DNA of 64,000 nt from Kiritimatiellia bacterium (GTDB lineage Bacteria; Verrucomicrobiota; Kiritimatiellia; CAIVKH01), in the NCBI GenBank assembly GCA_027493775.1, contig JAOSKE010000001.1, positions 558,001-622,000 on the forward strand, written 5' to 3'. Positions 8,568-16,749 of the stretch are shown here, piece after piece (positions within the stretch are counted from its first letter, which is position 1; every line of letters starts with the position of its first letter). The notes below the pieces were generated by a model. The model saw only the letters and a program-made list of their open reading frames with translations. It was not told the DNA's origin and did not search any database. Both the position numbers and the translations under genes were made by a program.

Positions 8568-9331
8568 TGATTCGATTTGAAAATGTGACCAAGCGGCTGG
8601 GAAGTCGCAACGTGCTCGACGGCTTTGACATGGAGGTTAAGGTTGGCGAGGCGCTCGTCATTTGCGGGCCGTCCGGAATGGGCAAGAGCGTGACGCTCAA
8701 GCACATGGTTCGCCTGCTCACGCCGGACAGCGGGCGGGTGATGGTCGGGGACGATTGCGTGAGTGAGGCGCGCGGACGCGAGTTGGAGCGCATCCGCTCG
8801 CGCTTCGGCGTTTTGTTTCAGAGCGGCGCCTTGTTGCAGTGGCTTTCCGCGGGTGAAAATGTCGCGCTGCCGCTGCGCGAGCATACGAACATGAGTGATA
8901 CGGAGATTGAAAGGCTGGCTCGCGAGAAGTTGAGGATGGTTGAGCTGGAGGACGCGTTCGACCGCGCGCCATCTGATCTGTCGGGCGGAATGCGGAAGCG
9001 CGTTGCGCTCGCCCGCGCAATCGTCACCAATCCCGAAATTGTTTTGTACGACGAGCCGACATCGGGTTTGGATCCGGTGACCTCGCGCACGGTGGATGAA
9101 CTGATTGACCACCTGCGAAAACAACTGGGCATCACGAGCGTGGTTGTGACGCACGATTTGCACAGCGCACTCGCTATCGGCGACCGCATTGCAATGTTGC
9201 ACAACGGTAAGGCGGTTGAGGTGTCAGCTCCGGCCGAATTTATTAACTCTAAAAACGAAGTCGTCCGCGGATTTCTTGAGGCGCAGTATATCACGCGCCG
9301 GGGGCCGTGGGAGGAGGGACTACAAAAATGA
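8567..9331 (+). CDS. mlaF: MlaF-type ABC transporter ATP-binding protein
   Basis: ATPase of the MlaEFD lipid transporter on the cytoplasmic face of the inner membrane. The product is 254 residues from ATG 8567. Visible motifs: Walker A GPSGMGKS near residue 41, the Q-loop in FGVLFQSGALLQW, the ABC signature LSGGMRKRVALARAI, Walker B EIVLYDEPTSGLDP and the switch His in VVTHDL. The GMGKSVTLKH version of Walker A and the FQSGALL Q-loop are typical of MlaF. It overlaps mlaE by one base and mlaD by four (ATGA at 9328). Confidence 0.95.
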   Translation: MIRFENVTKRLGSRNVLDGFDMEVKVGEALVICGPSGMGKSVTLKHMVRLLTPDSGRVMVGDDCVSEARGRELERIRSRFGVLFQSGALLQWLSAGENVALPLREHTNMSDTEIERLAREKLRMVELEDAFDRAPSDLSGGMRKRVALARAIVTNPEIVLYDEPTSGLDPVTSRTVDELIDHLRKQLGITSVVVTHDLHSALAIGDRIAMLHNGKAVEVSAPAEFINSKNEVVRGFLEAQYITRRGPWEEGLQK

Positions 9332-10197
9332 AACGCAGCCGCACCCAACAGATGACCGCCGAAATTATTGTCGGCGTCTTCATGATGGCGATTCTCGTCG
9401 CGCTCGGAGTTTTCACAATTGTTCTGAGCCAGCAGAAATTGTTTGGGACAAGCCACGATCTGAATGTTAAGTTTGATCAAGTCTCCGGGCTGATCAAAGG
9501 CGACAAAGTGTTCGTGCGCGGCGTGGACGTGGGCCGCGTGAAGAGCCTTACGGTTGAGCGCGACGGTGTTCACGCAAACCTGATGCTCGATTATCCGTTG
9601 CGCCTGCACGAAGATTACAGCATTCGCGTCACGCCTTCATCGGTACTGGGCGGAAAATTCGTCGAGATCAACGAGGGTTCGCCGGATGCGCCGATGCTGC
9701 CTGCGGGCGCACCGGTGGTCGGACAGGGACCTTTGGATTTTATCGCGGAGCTGACGGACGGAGTGAAGGCGTTGCGCGACTCGCTGGAGGGCGGTGGGGT
9801 GTTGGGAAATCTTGAAGCCACAATGGACAACCTGAAGGCGTTGACCGCGCAACTTCGCGAAGGGAAGGGGACGGTCGGCAAGTTGCTGATGGATGACGCG
9901 ATCTATACCAACCTCCTCGCAGTCAGCGACCGCCTCGCGAACGGGCAGGGGACGTTGGGCAAATTGCTTTCACCCGATGACACGCTCTACAACGATCTGT
10001 CCGACACGGTGACTTCTTTAAAGGAAGCGGCGCAAACGATCAACAGCGGTGAAGGAACACTCGGAAAGTTGATCAAGGACGACGGGATGTACAAACAGGT
10101 GGACGGTCTGATGACCGAAGCGCGCGCCGCGCTGGATGATCTGCGCGAGACCACACCGATCGTTTCCTTCTCAAGTATTTTCTTCGGAGCATTTTAA
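9328..10197 (+). CDS. mlaD: MlaD/MCE-domain lipid transport protein
   Basis: Membrane-anchored periplasmic MCE-domain protein that hands lipids to MlaE. The 289-residue product starts with one transmembrane helix (TAEIIVGVFMMAILVALGVFTIV), then the MCE domain (about residues 38-120: VKFDQVSGLIKGDKVFVRGVDVGRVKSL, SVLGGKFVEINEG). The C-terminal half carries three copies of the motif G-x-GT(L/V)GKL(L/I)-x(2-3)-DD-x2-Y, common in MCE proteins and likely helical. There is no MlaB or MlaC nearby, so the system appears minimal (E, F, D). The start ATG 9328 sits in the ATGA overlap with mlaF. Confidence 0.94.
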   Translation: MKRSRTQQMTAEIIVGVFMMAILVALGVFTIVLSQQKLFGTSHDLNVKFDQVSGLIKGDKVFVRGVDVGRVKSLTVERDGVHANLMLDYPLRLHEDYSIRVTPSSVLGGKFVEINEGSPDAPMLPAGAPVVGQGPLDFIAELTDGVKALRDSLEGGGVLGNLEATMDNLKALTAQLREGKGTVGKLLMDDAIYTNLLAVSDRLANGQGTLGKLLSPDDTLYNDLSDTVTSLKEAAQTINSGEGTLGKLIKDDGMYKQVDGLMTEARAALDDLRETTPIVSFSSIFFGAF

Positions 10198-10213
10198 CGA
10201 ATTGGAGCGCGTC

Positions 10214-10546
10214 ATGATTAAATCCGTTCGCTTCCTTCTCATCGTCAGCTTGATTGCGGGATTATTTCTGACCGCCCTGCCGCCCTCCGCCCGCGCCGAG
10301 GAATCCGGTTCGATCAGCGCAACGGCGACCATCGGGTTGTTGCTGGTGGTGACCGGCGTTCTGGGCTGGGTCGCGTGGCAGACGGACAAGGAGGACAGGG
10401 CGGACGGATTTTCTTCCAACGCGCTGCTTCCGCTCTATCGTTCCCACGACGACGCGACGGCGATTGGATTCATGCTGAATCAGAAATCGAATCCTGATCA
10501 GGATATTGCCCTCACCGCCGGTTTCGCCGTCGGCCGCCGCTTCTAA
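10214..10546 (+). CDS. small exported or membrane protein following mlaD
   Basis: I do not recognise this 110-residue protein. It starts at ATG 10214, with GGAGC upstream. A signal peptide (KSVRFLLIVSLIAGLFLTALPPSARA) is followed by a second hydrophobic segment (ATIGLLLVVTGVLGWVAW) and a polar C-terminal part (residues 65-110). The position 16 bases after mlaD suggests it is the last gene of the Mla-type operon, possibly an accessory factor. A palindrome-rich repeat follows its stop codon. Confidence 0.6.
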   Translation: MIKSVRFLLIVSLIAGLFLTALPPSARAEESGSISATATIGLLLVVTGVLGWVAWQTDKEDRADGFSSNALLPLYRSHDDATAIGFMLNQKSNPDQDIALTAGFAVGRRF

Positions 10547-10550
10547 AAAG

Positions 10551-10597
10551 TTCCAAGGCTTGGAAGTCCTTGGCGCGAGGACTTCCAAGGGTTGGAA
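10551..10597. repeat. palindromic element, also a likely guaB terminator
   Basis: Two near-palindromes (TTCCAAGGCTTGGAA at 10551-10565 and TTCCAAGGGTTGGAA at 10583-10597) flank a perfect 11-base inverted repeat, TTGGAAGTCCT at 10560-10570 and AGGACTTCCAA at 10578-10588, with a 7-base loop. On the minus strand the hairpin is followed by ACTTTTT, so it can serve as an intrinsic terminator for guaB. The interlocked TTCCAA/TTGGAA units look like a REP-type intergenic repeat. The rest of the gap to 10660 holds nothing I recognise. Confidence 0.65.
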
Positions 10598-10659
10598 ATT
10601 CGGACCTTTATGTCCTGATTACATGGCCGCGCGGCCGCTTTGAGACCGAAGCAGACGTT

Positions 10660-12150
10660 TCAGGTTCGGTAATTCGGGGCTTCTTTGGTGATGGTGACGT
10701 TGTGGGCGTGGCCTTCGCTGGATCCGGCGCCGGTGATGCGAACAAATTGTCCGCGTCGGCGCAGCTCTTCGATGGTGCGGCAGCCGGTGAAGCCCATCGC
10801 GGAGCGCAGGCCGCCACAAAATTGGGTGAGCACCTGCTTCACGGTTCCGGCGAAGGGAACCATTCCTTCGATGCCTTGCGGGACGAGTTCGGTGTCGGGG
10901 GTGTCAGCCAAGCCGTATCGCTCACGACTGCCTTTGTTGGATTGCATGGCGCCGAGACTGCCCATGCCGCGATAGACGACGTACTGTCTGCCCTGATAGA
11001 GCAATTTTTCGCCGGGGCCTTCTTCCGTTCCCGCGAGGCGGGAGCCCATCATTACGCTGCTGGCCCCAGCGACGAGCGCTTTGCTGATGTCGCCGGAGTA
11101 GCGGATGCCGCCGTCTGCAATGACGGGGATGGACTCCTCGAGTGCGTTTGCCACGTTGTAGATAGCGGAAATCTGCGGGACGCCGACGCCGGTGACGACG
11201 CGCGTGGTGCAGATGGAGCCGGGGCCGATGCCGACCTTGACGCCATCCGCTCCGGCGTCGCGCAGTTGAATCGCGGCTTTGCCGGTGACGATGTTTCCGG
11301 CGATGACGTCAATCTGATCGTAGGTCTTCTTTATCCAGCGCGTCATTTCGACGACGCCCTTGCTGTGGCCGTGGGCGGTGTCCACGACGAGGACGTCCAC
11401 CTGCTGCGCGGCGAGCGCGGCGACTCGTTCCTGATCGCCGGGGCCGACGGCGGCGCCGACGCGGAGGCGATAGCCCGCGTCGCGATTGTAGAGGGGTTGG
11501 ATGTTATGGATGAGCGTGCTGACGTCGGTGTAGCTGTAGAGGCCGACGAGTTTTTGATTTTCCACGAGGGGCAGCTTGCCGATTTTGTTTTTCAGCATGA
11601 TCTCGTGGGCCTGTTCCAGCGTCGTGCCGCGCGGCGCAGTGACTAGGTTGGCGGTCATCACGTTGCGGATGGCCGCGCGGGGATCCCGCGAGTATTTGAT
11701 GTCGGACGCGGTGAGGATGCCTACAAGCCGGTCTTCGTTATCCAAAATGGGGAAGCCGCTGAAGTTGTATCCCTTTTCTTCCTTGGTGCGGCGCACGTCC
11801 TCGATGGTTTGGCTGTCGCGGAACGTGACGGGAGCGCCAATGAGTCCGTTCAGGTGATTTTTCACTTCGCGCACCAGGGCGGCCTGTCGGTCGGGCGTCA
11901 AATTTTTATGGATGATGCCGATGCCGCCGAGCATGGCCATTGCGATGGCCATGCGGGATTCGGTGACGGTATCCATCGCCGCGCTGAGGATGGGCATGTT
12001 GAGGGTGATGCGTCGGGAGAGGCGGGTTGTCAGGTCTGTGTCCGCCGGGAGGAAGTCGGCATAGCCGGCGATCAGGGAAACGTCATCGAAGGTGAGCGCT
12101 TCCAGCGGGAAGGCTTTCATGAATTGGTCGAGATGCGTATTGAGGCTCAT
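10660..12150 (-). CDS. guaB: inosine-5'-monophosphate dehydrogenase
   Basis: Oxidises IMP to XMP with NAD+, the first committed step of GMP synthesis. The 496-residue product has the N-terminal TFDDVSLI and [13 protein letters not shown] core strands. Two CBS domains follow (about residues 95-215: [39 protein letters not shown]). The catalytic loop is [15 protein letters not shown] (Cys about 314), with the flap [10 protein letters not shown] later. I start at ATG 12150, which has AAGGA 6 bases upstream; an in-frame start at 12201 would add 17 residues without homologous character. It stands alone on the minus strand, divergent from the pilus cluster. Confidence 0.97.
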   Translation of the reverse strand: MSLNTHLDQFMKAFPLEALTFDDVSLIAGYADFLPADTDLTTRLSRRITLNMPILSAAMDTVTESRMAIAMAMLGGIGIIHKNLTPDRQAALVREVKNHLNGLIGAPVTFRDSQTIEDVRRTKEEKGYNFSGFPILDNEDRLVGILTASDIKYSRDPRAAIRNVMTANLVTAPRGTTLEQAHEIMLKNKIGKLPLVENQKLVGLYSYTDVSTLIHNIQPLYNRDAGYRLRVGAAVGPGDQERVAALAAQQVDVLVVDTAHGHSKGVVEMTRWIKKTYDQIDVIAGNIVTGKAAIQLRDAGADGVKVGIGPGSICTTRVVTGVGVPQISAIYNVANALEESIPVIADGGIRYSGDISKALVAGASSVMMGSRLAGTEEGPGEKLLYQGRQYVVYRGMGSLGAMQSNKGSRERYGLADTPDTELVPQGIEGMVPFAGTVKQVLTQFCGGLRSAMGFTGCRTIEELRRRGQFVRITGAGSSEGHAHNVTITKEAPNYRT

Positions 12151-12254
12151 TGCTTGTCCTTTTGCCCGTGGCAACGTGGGGTTGTCATTTCTCTCTGTCA
12201 ATGATTATTGAAAATACGTGTGTGTTTAATTTTTTGAAAAAAAGAATCATCGTG

Positions 12255-12284
12255 TTGACCTGTTTTCAGTTTGCGTCATATACT
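12255..12284 (+). promoter_or_regulatory. sigma70 promoter of the pilus cluster
   Basis: TTGACC at 12255-12260, an 18-base spacer, and TATACT at 12279-12284, about 60 bases before the first pilus gene. Both boxes match consensus at 5 of 6 positions. It lies in the AT-rich divergent region with guaB (12151-12343), which contains no gene. Confidence 0.6.
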
Positions 12285-12343
12285 GCGCCCAGTTTTGTTT
12301 CATGATCTTACGCGATCACAACATTAGAGTCTGGAGACCCGCC

Positions 12344-12949
12344 ATGAAATCTCTCTCTATCCGCGCGGCAATTCCATTGTTTGCTGCGGCGATTTTGCTT
12401 CAGGGCGTGGGAGGGGCGCTTGCCCAACAGCCGGCGCCAGCTCCATCCGTGCCGCTGATTATTCGGAAGATTACGCCGACCAAGGTTTCGACGCCGGAAT
12501 ATCAGCTCCGAAAGAATCAGTTTGTCGGGCGCACGCGCGACTGGTTCCAGATCACTGTGGACTACGACACCGCGCCGACGTGGGTGGATGAGGCGACGTT
12601 CACGTATTACGTGCTCGTGTTGAACAAGAAGCCGGAGCCGGGCGTGAATCCGCGCACTCTCTTTAAAGGAGAGGTGAGCTACATCAACATCGAGCGCGGG
12701 AAGCATAAGAGCGACATTTATCTGCACCCGAGCACGGCGTCGCGTTTCGGGGATATTGAGCGCGTGGCCGTGCAGGTGAGCGTGGGCGGGCGTCTGGTTG
12801 CCATGGAGGGCGTGCCGAGTGGAACCGTGCAGCAACGCTGGTGGGAGTCGTTCTCCCCGCAGAGCGGTTATTTGTTGAACCGGAAAGAGACACCGTTCGC
12901 GATGATCAACTTTGACGATTATGAGGCCATCAAGCCCGGTCGGGAATAG
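12344..12949 (+). CDS. Amuc_1102 family pilus-like protein
   Basis: Exported protein, 201 residues, with a signal peptide ending ALA|QQ (about residue 27). The body contains QLRKNQFVGRTRDWFQITVDYDT, TFTYYVLVLNK and VSYINIERGKHKSDIYLHPSTASRFG, predicted beta-rich. By order and content it is the first gene of an Amuc_1098-1102 type cluster, where Amuc_1102 is a small pilus-associated protein of unknown biochemical role. The start ATG 12344 has CTGGAG 7-8 bases upstream. The paired promoter at 12255-12284 suggests it leads the operon. The family assignment rests on synteny plus recalled similarity. Confidence 0.7.
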   Translation: MKSLSIRAAIPLFAAAILLQGVGGALAQQPAPAPSVPLIIRKITPTKVSTPEYQLRKNQFVGRTRDWFQITVDYDTAPTWVDEATFTYYVLVLNKKPEPGVNPRTLFKGEVSYINIERGKHKSDIYLHPSTASRFGDIERVAVQVSVGGRLVAMEGVPSGTVQQRWWESFSPQSGYLLNRKETPFAMINFDDYEAIKPGRE

Positions 12950-12970
12950 CGACCGGTTTTAGTTACCCAC

Positions 12971-14648
12971 ATGCAACGTATCCTCGCCCTAGATATTGGC
13001 GCCAGCAGCATCAAGCTGGGTGAGTTCGTCACGCTCAAATCGGGCAGTCTTGAACTCGTCAATTTCGGGGTGGGTTCGCTGTTTCTTGATCCGCAATCCG
13101 ATGGCGATCGGATTCCGCAGATTATTGCGACGATCAAAGAGCTTATGCAGGAGCGCCGAATCAAGCCGGGGCGGGTGCTGCTGAGCGTCTCCGGTCAGGC
13201 TGTTTTTTCCCGTTTTGTGAAACTGCCGCCGGTGGACAAGGAGAAGGTCTATCAGATCATTCTCTATGAGGCGCAACAGAACGTGCCGTTTCCGATTCAG
13301 GAAGTGGTGTGGGATTATCAGTTGATCGGCCGCGGAGAGGGCGATCTGGATGTGATGCTCGCGGCGATCAAGGCGGACATCATTGTGCAGTTGACCGACG
13401 CGGTGGAGCAGGCAGGCCTGCAAACCGATATTGTGGATGTCGCGCCGATGGCGCTCTACAACGCGGTTCGCTTCAACTACAGCGATGCCGGTGGGTGTAC
13501 GCTTGTTGTGGACATCGGCGCACGTTCGACGGATCTCATTTTTATGGAGCAGGGCCGCGTGTTCATCCGCAGCGTGCCGGTCGCGGGGAACGCGATTACG
13601 CAGCAGATCATGCGCGAGTTTGAGTTGAGTTTTGAAGACGCGGAGGAAATGAAGCGCGCGCACGCCTTCGTTGCCTTCGGGGGCGCGTATGAGGAACCGA
13701 AGAGCGAAGTGGCGGACAAGGTCTCCAAGATCGTGCGCAACGTGATGACGCGGATGCATGCGGAGATTGATCGCTCGATCAAGTTTTATCGCAGCCAGCA
13801 GAACGGCCAACCGCCTTCCCTGATTCTCCTTGCGGGCGGCACGTCGGTGATTCCGTACACGGACACCTTCTTAAAGGACAAGTTGAAGATCGAGGTGGAT
13901 TACCTCAACCCGTTTATTAACGTCCCGGTGGGGCAGGCGATTGACGCGGAAGAAATCGGACGACACGCGCACGAGCTTCCACAGTTGGTCGGTTTGGCCC
14001 TGCGCAAGGCGCATGCGTGTCCGATTGAGATCAACTTGCTTCCGCCGAAGGTTGTTCAAGAGAAGTCGTTCCGCCGCAAACAGCCGATTCTCGTCGCCGC
14101 CGCGCTTGCGCTTGCGCTCGTGCTGGCGGTTTGGGCGATGTACTTCATCAAGACAGCGGGTGTGGCGAGCGAGCAGTTGCAAAAGGTTAAGGAGAACGTG
14201 GCAAAACTGGATCAGGTCGCACAGCCGCTTCGCGCGACGGAATCCAAGATCGCCTTCCTGCAGCAGCGCATCACCGATATTGACGGCGTTGTGAGCAAGC
14301 GAACCCAGTGGTTGAACATTTTGAGTGAATTGCAGGCGGTTTTGCCCGCAGAACTTTTCCTTGTCAGTGTAACGCCGGAACGAGTTCCCCCGCCGGATCC
14401 GGAATCGGCCGCAGCCGCCATCCGACGGTCCAGCGCCGGGCACGTTGCTGGGCGTTGATATTGAAGGGGTGGGGTATTTGGACAAAATTACCTCGGCTGG
14501 CCCAATCAGCGATTATCGCAATAAGTTGCGCGAATCTTCGCTGTTTTCGCCGGAGACGGAAATCACTTGGCTGCCGACCCCTGCGCGGGATGAGTATATC
14601 CGGCGCTTCAAGATCAATGTCCGGTTGAAGGAGCCGGTTCTGCCATGA
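12971..14648 (+). CDS. pilM: Amuc_1101-like PilM/PilN-type pilus protein (frameshifted)
   Basis: Cytoplasmic actin-like ATPase fused to a membrane and periplasmic PilN-like part. Residues 1-345 are the PilM fold: LALDIGASSIKLGEF (phosphate 1), VNFGVGSL, LVVDIGARSTDLIF (phosphate 2) and LLAGGTSVIPY (adenosine motif). Residues about 372-392 form a transmembrane helix, followed by a coiled coil (VKENVAKLDQVAQPLRATESKI) and a C-terminal domain. The frame breaks at the GGG at 14438-14440; reading GG gives SAGTLLGVDIEGVGYLDKIT and the protein ends at 14648 (about 558 residues). In E. coli-like systems PilM and PilN are separate; the fused form matches the Akkermansia-type system. Its end overlaps the next gene by four bases. 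Confidence 0.85.
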
Positions 14649-15616
14649 ACTGGCGCAAGAATATCATTCTGATTGTCGGCGGCGGCATCGCGTTGGTGCT
14701 GTTGATTGTTGCGACCGTCTTTCTTTTGAAATCACGCCGCGAGTATCAGACCGCGAACGAGGCGCTGGATCGCGAGATGCAGAGTCTTGAGCGTCTGACC
14801 CGCCGCAATCCGTATCCTTCAACGGCGAATATTGAACAGGTTGATAAAAACCTGGAGGCGTTGAAGACCGCAACGATCACTCTTCAGGAAGCGTTGGAGC
14901 GCGGACAGATCAAGCCCGCCAAAATCGAGTCGGCTGAGTTTGCGCCGATGCTTGAGCGGGCGAGCAAGCAACTTTACAAGGCTGCCGCGGATGCAGGTGT
15001 CGCACTCCCGGATCAGTTTAGCCTCGGCTTGTCTCGGTACGCCCAGGGCGAGTTGCCCGCGCCGGAAGCAATTCCACGGCTGGTCATTCAGTTGAAGACC
15101 CTCCATGCGCTGACCCAAATTTTAATTGAGTCCCGAATTCAGGCATTGATCGGTGTGGAGCGTCAGCAATTTGAGTCCTCCGGCGTTGCATCCTCGGATG
15201 AGCAGGTGATCTCGCGCCGTCGCGCGGTTACGCAAGATGCGCAGCCCGCGACATCAATGACCGCGCTCCCCATGCCAGCGAGCAATACGCTATATGAAGT
15301 CGAGCGGTTCAGCCTCACGTTTCAGGCGCGCGACGCAAATGTGTGGGAGGTTCTGAACCGGTTGGTTCGTTCGCCGATGCTCATTGTGGTCGTGGACGCG
15401 CAGTTGGCGAACATGGACACGGCCAAAATCGGGAAGCCAGCGCCGGTTCAGCCGATCGGCGGCGAACAAGGCGCGACAGCCAGCGCGGGCCTTCCATTGC
15501 AGTCGCGGTATCCATCCCATGAGGAGCGCGTAATTGCCGGGCGCGAGTTGGTGCAGGCTACGGTGATTGTGGATGTGTACAGGTTGGTTCAGGAAATTAC
15601 GGAGGACGCTCCTTGA
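14645..15616 (+). CDS. Amuc_1100 family pilus-like membrane protein
   Basis: Counterpart by position and architecture of Amuc_1100, the Akkermansia envelope protein known as an immune-signalling factor; its structural role in the pilus system is thought to be PilO-like. The 323 residues comprise an N-terminal anchor (IILIVGGGIALVLLIVATVFLL), a long coiled-coil region (about 30-90) and two beta/alpha subdomains (LVIQLKTLHALTQILIE, then YEVERFSLTFQARDANVWEVLNRLV). It begins in an ATGA overlap with pilM and its stop abuts the next gene. Identity is by synteny and domain layout; I cannot compute similarity. Confidence 0.75.
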   Translation: MNWRKNIILIVGGGIALVLLIVATVFLLKSRREYQTANEALDREMQSLERLTRRNPYPSTANIEQVDKNLEALKTATITLQEALERGQIKPAKIESAEFAPMLERASKQLYKAAADAGVALPDQFSLGLSRYAQGELPAPEAIPRLVIQLKTLHALTQILIESRIQALIGVERQQFESSGVASSDEQVISRRRAVTQDAQPATSMTALPMPASNTLYEVERFSLTFQARDANVWEVLNRLVRSPMLIVVVDAQLANMDTAKIGKPAPVQPIGGEQGATASAGLPLQSRYPSHEERVIAGRELVQATVIVDVYRLVQEITEDAP

Positions 15617-15648
15617 AGGCTGCTTCACACAGATCCGGAGGCACCTGG

Positions 15649-16662
15649 ATGGCGCAGAACTACGACAAGCTCGCGCTTGTTGTGGTGTTGTTGGCGCTGC
15701 TCGTTTCAGGTCTTCTCCTGACCCTGCGTATCGGCGGGCAACGCAAGGGGTTTGACGCGCGCTTTACTCGGGAGATGGCGACACAGGGACAGGCCGCTCA
15801 GCCGCTGGACACGGCGTCTGTAAGCAATTTATTGGAACGACTGGCCGATCCGTTCCAAGTCCCGCCAGTGAATCGCCGCTTGATGGTTGGCGAGCTTCGT
15901 GTCGCGAGCATTCCTTCGGGCGCACCGATTCCATTTAGCGCCACAGTTGATCCGTTCAATGGTTCGCCCCAACCGTCCGTTGACTTTGATCCGGATACAG
16001 ATGGTGATGGAATATCCGACAAGATTGAGTTGCAGCTCGGACTCGACCCCGCAAACCCGGCGGATGCGCAGGGCGATCTTGATGGCGACGGCTACTCCAA
16101 CTTGGAAGAGGTACTTGCGGGGACTGACCCGAGGGATCCCGCAAGCTTTCCGCCGCCAGTTGCTAAATTGCGCCTGGTGCGAACTGTCGTCAACCCGTTC
16201 CGTCTGCTCTTTCTCGGCACGTCACAGTTCCCGGACGGTGCGCGTTATCAGCTCAACCTTCGCTCCGGCGGTCGCACGTATTTTGCGCAGCTCGGCGAAA
16301 CCATTGAAGGCTACACTGTGAAGGAATTTCTCGGAGACGCGCCCGGCGGTCCGACGCTTGTTCTGGAAAAAGACGGAACCGGCATCCGCCTGATTCAAGG
16401 TCGCGCGATTAATCAGGAAGCGCGGACGGCTCTCCTCGTATTTCTTCTCGATGGCGCCCGCTATCGCGTGCAGATCAATGATGACATCCAACTTAAGGAT
16501 CAAACGTATAAAGTCGTTGACATTCGGGAAGATCGTATCGTAATACGCAGTCAGCAGGACGGTAAGCTTACGACAGTCGGCCTGCTAACTCCCGATGAAC
16601 GGGCGCGCCTCCAAAGTGGGGGAACAGGGGCGGCTGAGTCGGCTGGAGCGGTGCTTCCGTGA
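15649..16662 (+). CDS. Amuc_1099 family pilus-like protein with calcium-binding-type repeats
   Basis: A 337-residue, single-pass protein: one N-terminal helix (LALVVVLLALLVSGLLLTL), then periplasmic domains. Residues about 113-160 contain two thrombospondin type 3 / EF-hand-like loops, DPDTDGDGISDKIE and DLDGDGYSNLEEVLAGTDPRDP, expected to bind Ca2+. The C-terminal half has two repeated beta domains (YFAQLGETIEGYTVKEF and YRVQINDDIQLKDQTYKVVDI) reminiscent of PilP-type secretin-interacting domains. ATG 15649 follows GGAGG at a good distance; a TTG at 15613 is in frame but lacks an RBS. In the cluster order it is the Amuc_1099 equivalent, next to the secretin. Confidence 0.75.
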   Translation: MAQNYDKLALVVVLLALLVSGLLLTLRIGGQRKGFDARFTREMATQGQAAQPLDTASVSNLLERLADPFQVPPVNRRLMVGELRVASIPSGAPIPFSATVDPFNGSPQPSVDFDPDTDGDGISDKIELQLGLDPANPADAQGDLDGDGYSNLEEVLAGTDPRDPASFPPPVAKLRLVRTVVNPFRLLFLGTSQFPDGARYQLNLRSGGRTYFAQLGETIEGYTVKEFLGDAPGGPTLVLEKDGTGIRLIQGRAINQEARTALLVFLLDGARYRVQINDDIQLKDQTYKVVDIREDRIVIRSQQDGKLTTVGLLTPDERARLQSGGTGAAESAGAVLP

Positions 16663-16749
16663 TGAAGCGTTACGTTGTCATTTTTGTTTCAGAGAGTCGA
16701 AAAATCAGGCAAGATAATAGTTTTGGGGATAGCACCAAGGAGTGACTTT

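Noticed and set aside
10570..11646. 358-codon open frame on the plus strand
   Set aside because: It lies antisense to guaB, with Ala/Asp/Gly-rich shadow composition and no family motif.
16675..16718. Promoter in front of the secretin (TTGTCA and GATAAT)
   Set aside because: The two boxes are 32 bases apart, too far for a sigma70 promoter; the gene is likely part of the pilus operon transcript.
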